From the NCBI GenBank assembly GCA_963763305.1, contig CAVXNP010000001.1:2294001-2358000 (forward strand): a DNA stretch of 64,000 bases, read 5' to 3'. Each line of letters opens with the position of its first letter. Position 1 is the stretch's first letter. Positions 62,469-64,000 of this stretch are shown in pieces. A model generated the notes under the pieces. The model searched no databases and was not told where the DNA came from. It saw nothing but the letters and a program-made list of their open reading frames with translations. Both the position numbers and the translations under genes were made by a program. This DNA is from CAVXNP01 sp963763305. GTDB taxonomy: Bacteria; Pseudomonadota; Gammaproteobacteria; Xanthomonadales; Rhodanobacteraceae.

Positions 62469-63519
62469 ACGCGACCGGTGTCGGTGCTGCCTCGCGTACT
62501 CCTGTGGGAGCGGCTTCAGCCGCGACGCTTTTCGGTTTGTCGTCCGGCCCGGACCACCAGAGCCAAGAGCTTTCACCCTCCTGCGGAGGGCGAGTCACTT
62601 TCTCTTTGCTTGGTCACGCCCGCGCTTGGAGCGCGGGCGAACAGCGGAGCTGGCCCGAAGGGCGAAGGGCAGGATGCCCGGAGTCAAGAGAAAGTAACCA
62701 AAAGAGAAAGGCCACCCCGCTTGGCGCTTGCCGGGCGTCGTGCCCGGCAAGTCCGTGAGTGGGCGTCTGGCTTTTCGACCGGACTTCGGCAACTGCGTCC
62801 TGCGTTGCTCTACCTCGGACATCCATGTCCTCGCCTGTCCGGGCGAAAAGGAATGGGCATCCATGCCCATTCCCCTGCGGGCCGGCCGACGCCCCCTCAC
62901 CGCCGCACAGGGGCCCCGTTAAAAGCAGCGGGCATCCTTGCCCGCACTCGGGCGCAGCCGCTGCGCGGCTGCGAAGGCGCACGCGGTTTAGCCTGCAGAC
63001 GGGCCGGGTTCGCTGCTCGAGATGTTGATCTTGCTCTTGTTTTTGACGTGGCTTGTGCCCGAGTGCGCGCTGGGAGCGCGCTGCTCTTTTCCGGGGCCCC
63101 TCTGAAGCGGCGGCCGGGCGAAGGAGAAGCCCGTAGGGTGGCTGGCATGGCGAGGGCATGGATGCCCGAGTTGAGGCAACGCAGGGAGCGGTTGCCCGAT
63201 GCCAGCCAGTTTGGCGTCAGGGCAGGAAGCCCTGTCGGCAAACCCCGTAGCCCGGACGCGGACCTTGCGGGCAAGGATGCCCGCAAGGCGCGTAAGCGGG
63301 GTGCTCTTTCTTTTGGTTACTTTTCTTTGAGCACGCAAAGAAAAGTGACTCGGGCTCCGGCAGGAGCACGAAAGCCCGCCGTCCCAAAGGGACTTCCTTC
63401 GGTCGCAGGCGAGCCAGCTCACGAGGGGTTTCGTGGGAACAACGGGTTGGTGGGCCGCGTATCAGACGACGACACGGCGGCGGCCACGGCCACGGCCAAA
63501 AAAGAAAGCGGAGCGCCCC
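62469..63519. repeat. 1.05 kb repetitive intergenic element with inverted arms, inside the fliP-fliQ junction
   Basis: It starts with a REP hairpin at 62503-62532 (core AGCGGCTTCAGCCGCG). Two arm regions are inverted copies. CGAGTCACTTTCTCTTTGC near 62589 pairs with CGCAAAGAAAAGTGACTCG near 63335. AGAAAGTAACCAAAAGAGAA near 62691, followed by CCACCCCGCTT, pairs with GGTTACTTTTCTTTGAGC and AAGCGGGGTGCTC near 63296-63332. Between them are repeated GGGCATCCTTGCCCGC- and GGGCATGGATGCCC-type hairpins. The open frames across it on both strands are Arg/Ser-rich translations of repeats, with no protein motif, so no gene is called. The arm text resembles a family of long dispersed repeats I know from Xanthomonadaceae intergenic regions. 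Confidence 0.75.
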
Positions 63520-63789
63520 ATGACCCCTGAATCCATCATGGAATTCGGCCAGCACGCGATGTACATCGCCATGCTGGTGGCAGCGCCGCTGTTGCTCACC
63601 GCGCTGGCGGTGGGCCTGTTGATCGGCGTGATCCAGGCGGCCACGCAGATCAACGAGATGACCCTTTCGTTCATCCCCAAGCTGATCGCCATGGCCCTGG
63701 TGGCACTGATCACCGGTCCGTGGATGCTGCGTACGCTGGTGCTGTTCACGCGCCAGCTGATCGAGGGCTTGCCCGGGGCGATCAAGTGA
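63520..63789 (+). CDS. fliQ: Flagellar biosynthetic protein FliQ
   Basis: An 89-residue export-gate subunit with two membrane spans (YIAMLVAAPLLLTALAVGLL and LIAMALVALITGPWMLRTLV) and the family motif GVIQAATQINEMTLSFIPKL. The ATG at 63520 starts MTPESIMEFGQHAMY, the normal FliQ start. An upstream in-frame extension lies in the repeat element and is rejected. It overlaps fliR (TGATG). Confidence 0.95.
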   Translation: MTPESIMEFGQHAMYIAMLVAAPLLLTALAVGLLIGVIQAATQINEMTLSFIPKLIAMALVALITGPWMLRTLVLFTRQLIEGLPGAIK

Positions 63790-64000
63790 TGGCAGCGCCT
63801 GCTGCCGGCGGTCTGATGCAGGTCGACCTGGCCACCTTGCAGGCGTGGGTGGGCAGCCTGCTGTGGACGATGGGCCGGGTCGGCGGGCTGTGCCTGGTGG
63901 TGCCGGTGCTGGGATCCTCGGTGATCCCGGCACGCATCCGCGTGGCGCTGATCCTGATCCTTACCGTGGTGCTGGTGCCGCTGGCGCCGGCCAGTACGAT
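63789..64000 (+). CDS. fliR: Flagellar biosynthetic protein FliR, 5' part (cut by window end)
   Basis: The first 70 codons are present: MAAPAAGGLMQVDLATLQAW, then VGSLLWTMGRVGGLCLVVPV, LGSSVIPARIRVALILILTV and VLVPLAPAS. The membrane spans and the P-x-R-x-R-x-x-L segment are typical of the FliR N-terminus. It overlaps fliQ by one base. The rest lies beyond the window. Confidence 0.93.
   Translation, partial: MAAPAAGGLMQVDLATLQAWVGSLLWTMGRVGGLCLVVPVLGSSVIPARIRVALILILTVVLVPLAPAST

Noticed and set aside
62478..63530. A 350-residue open frame across the fliP-fliQ gap
   Set aside because: It translates the repeat element, has no domain, and overlaps inverted repeats that give similar junk on the other strand.

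Overview
The window is a 64 kb piece of a high-GC gammaproteobacterial chromosome. Gene content and order point to the Xanthomonadales, most likely Rhodanobacteraceae (Rhodanobacter, Dyella or Luteibacter type). The pointers are purMN divergent from DUF2066-AI-2E-hda, suhB divergent from trmJ, mutY-asmA-ftsY divergent from rsmD-coaD-yfhL, and a flagellar locus flgMN / cheV / flgB-L / fliCDST-pilZ / fleQ / fliE-R. The family placement is inference from synteny; no phylogenetic marker was compared.

Layout. 1-5.9 kb: end of murA, a REP pair around a short tandem array, then DUF3108, purN and purM on the minus strand, divergent from DUF2066, an AI-2E-type permease and hda. 5.9-18.7 kb: a secreted zinc metalloprotease with C-terminal VCBS-like repeats, suhB, trmJ, a CNNM/CBS membrane protein, a DUF47-PiT phosphate pair, an alkyltransferase-like protein, recQ and several small unknown proteins. 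18.7-28.5 kb: tRNA-Phe, yggX, mutY, an AsmA-like protein and ftsY on the minus strand, then rsmD, coaD, a lipoprotein, ferredoxin yfhL, ggt, a metallo-beta-lactamase-fold protein and a TMEM43-family membrane protein on the plus strand. 28.5-64 kb: a flagellar/chemotaxis island running to the end of the window. On the minus strand it holds an EAL-HDOD protein, flgN, flgM, flgA and a soluble MCP. On the plus strand it holds cheV, flgBCDEFGHIJKL, fliCDST, a PilZ-like gene, fleQ and fliEFGHIJKLMNOPQ, with fliR cut by the window end.

The island carries a readable promoter hierarchy. TGGCAC-N5-TTGC sigma-54 sites precede flgB, the MCP-flgA unit and fliL. Weaker versions precede fleQ and fliE. Sigma-28 sites precede flgM and fliC, with a weak one at cheV. 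This fits a FleQ/RpoN to FliA/FlgM cascade, with c-di-GMP inputs suggested by the EAL-HDOD and PilZ genes.

Sequence quality matters here. At least a dozen housekeeping genes are broken by apparent single-base indels, mostly +1. The worst cluster is 18.9-22.7 kb (yggX, mutY, asmA, ftsY). I treat these as likely sequence or assembly errors and annotate the genes at their full, frame-corrected extent. I found no CRISPR array, transposase or defence system. The most unusual real-looking structures are a 1.05 kb repeat element with inverted arms splitting fliP from fliQ, a three-tier stem-loop between flgJ and flgK, and a flagellin with four tandem insertion modules.
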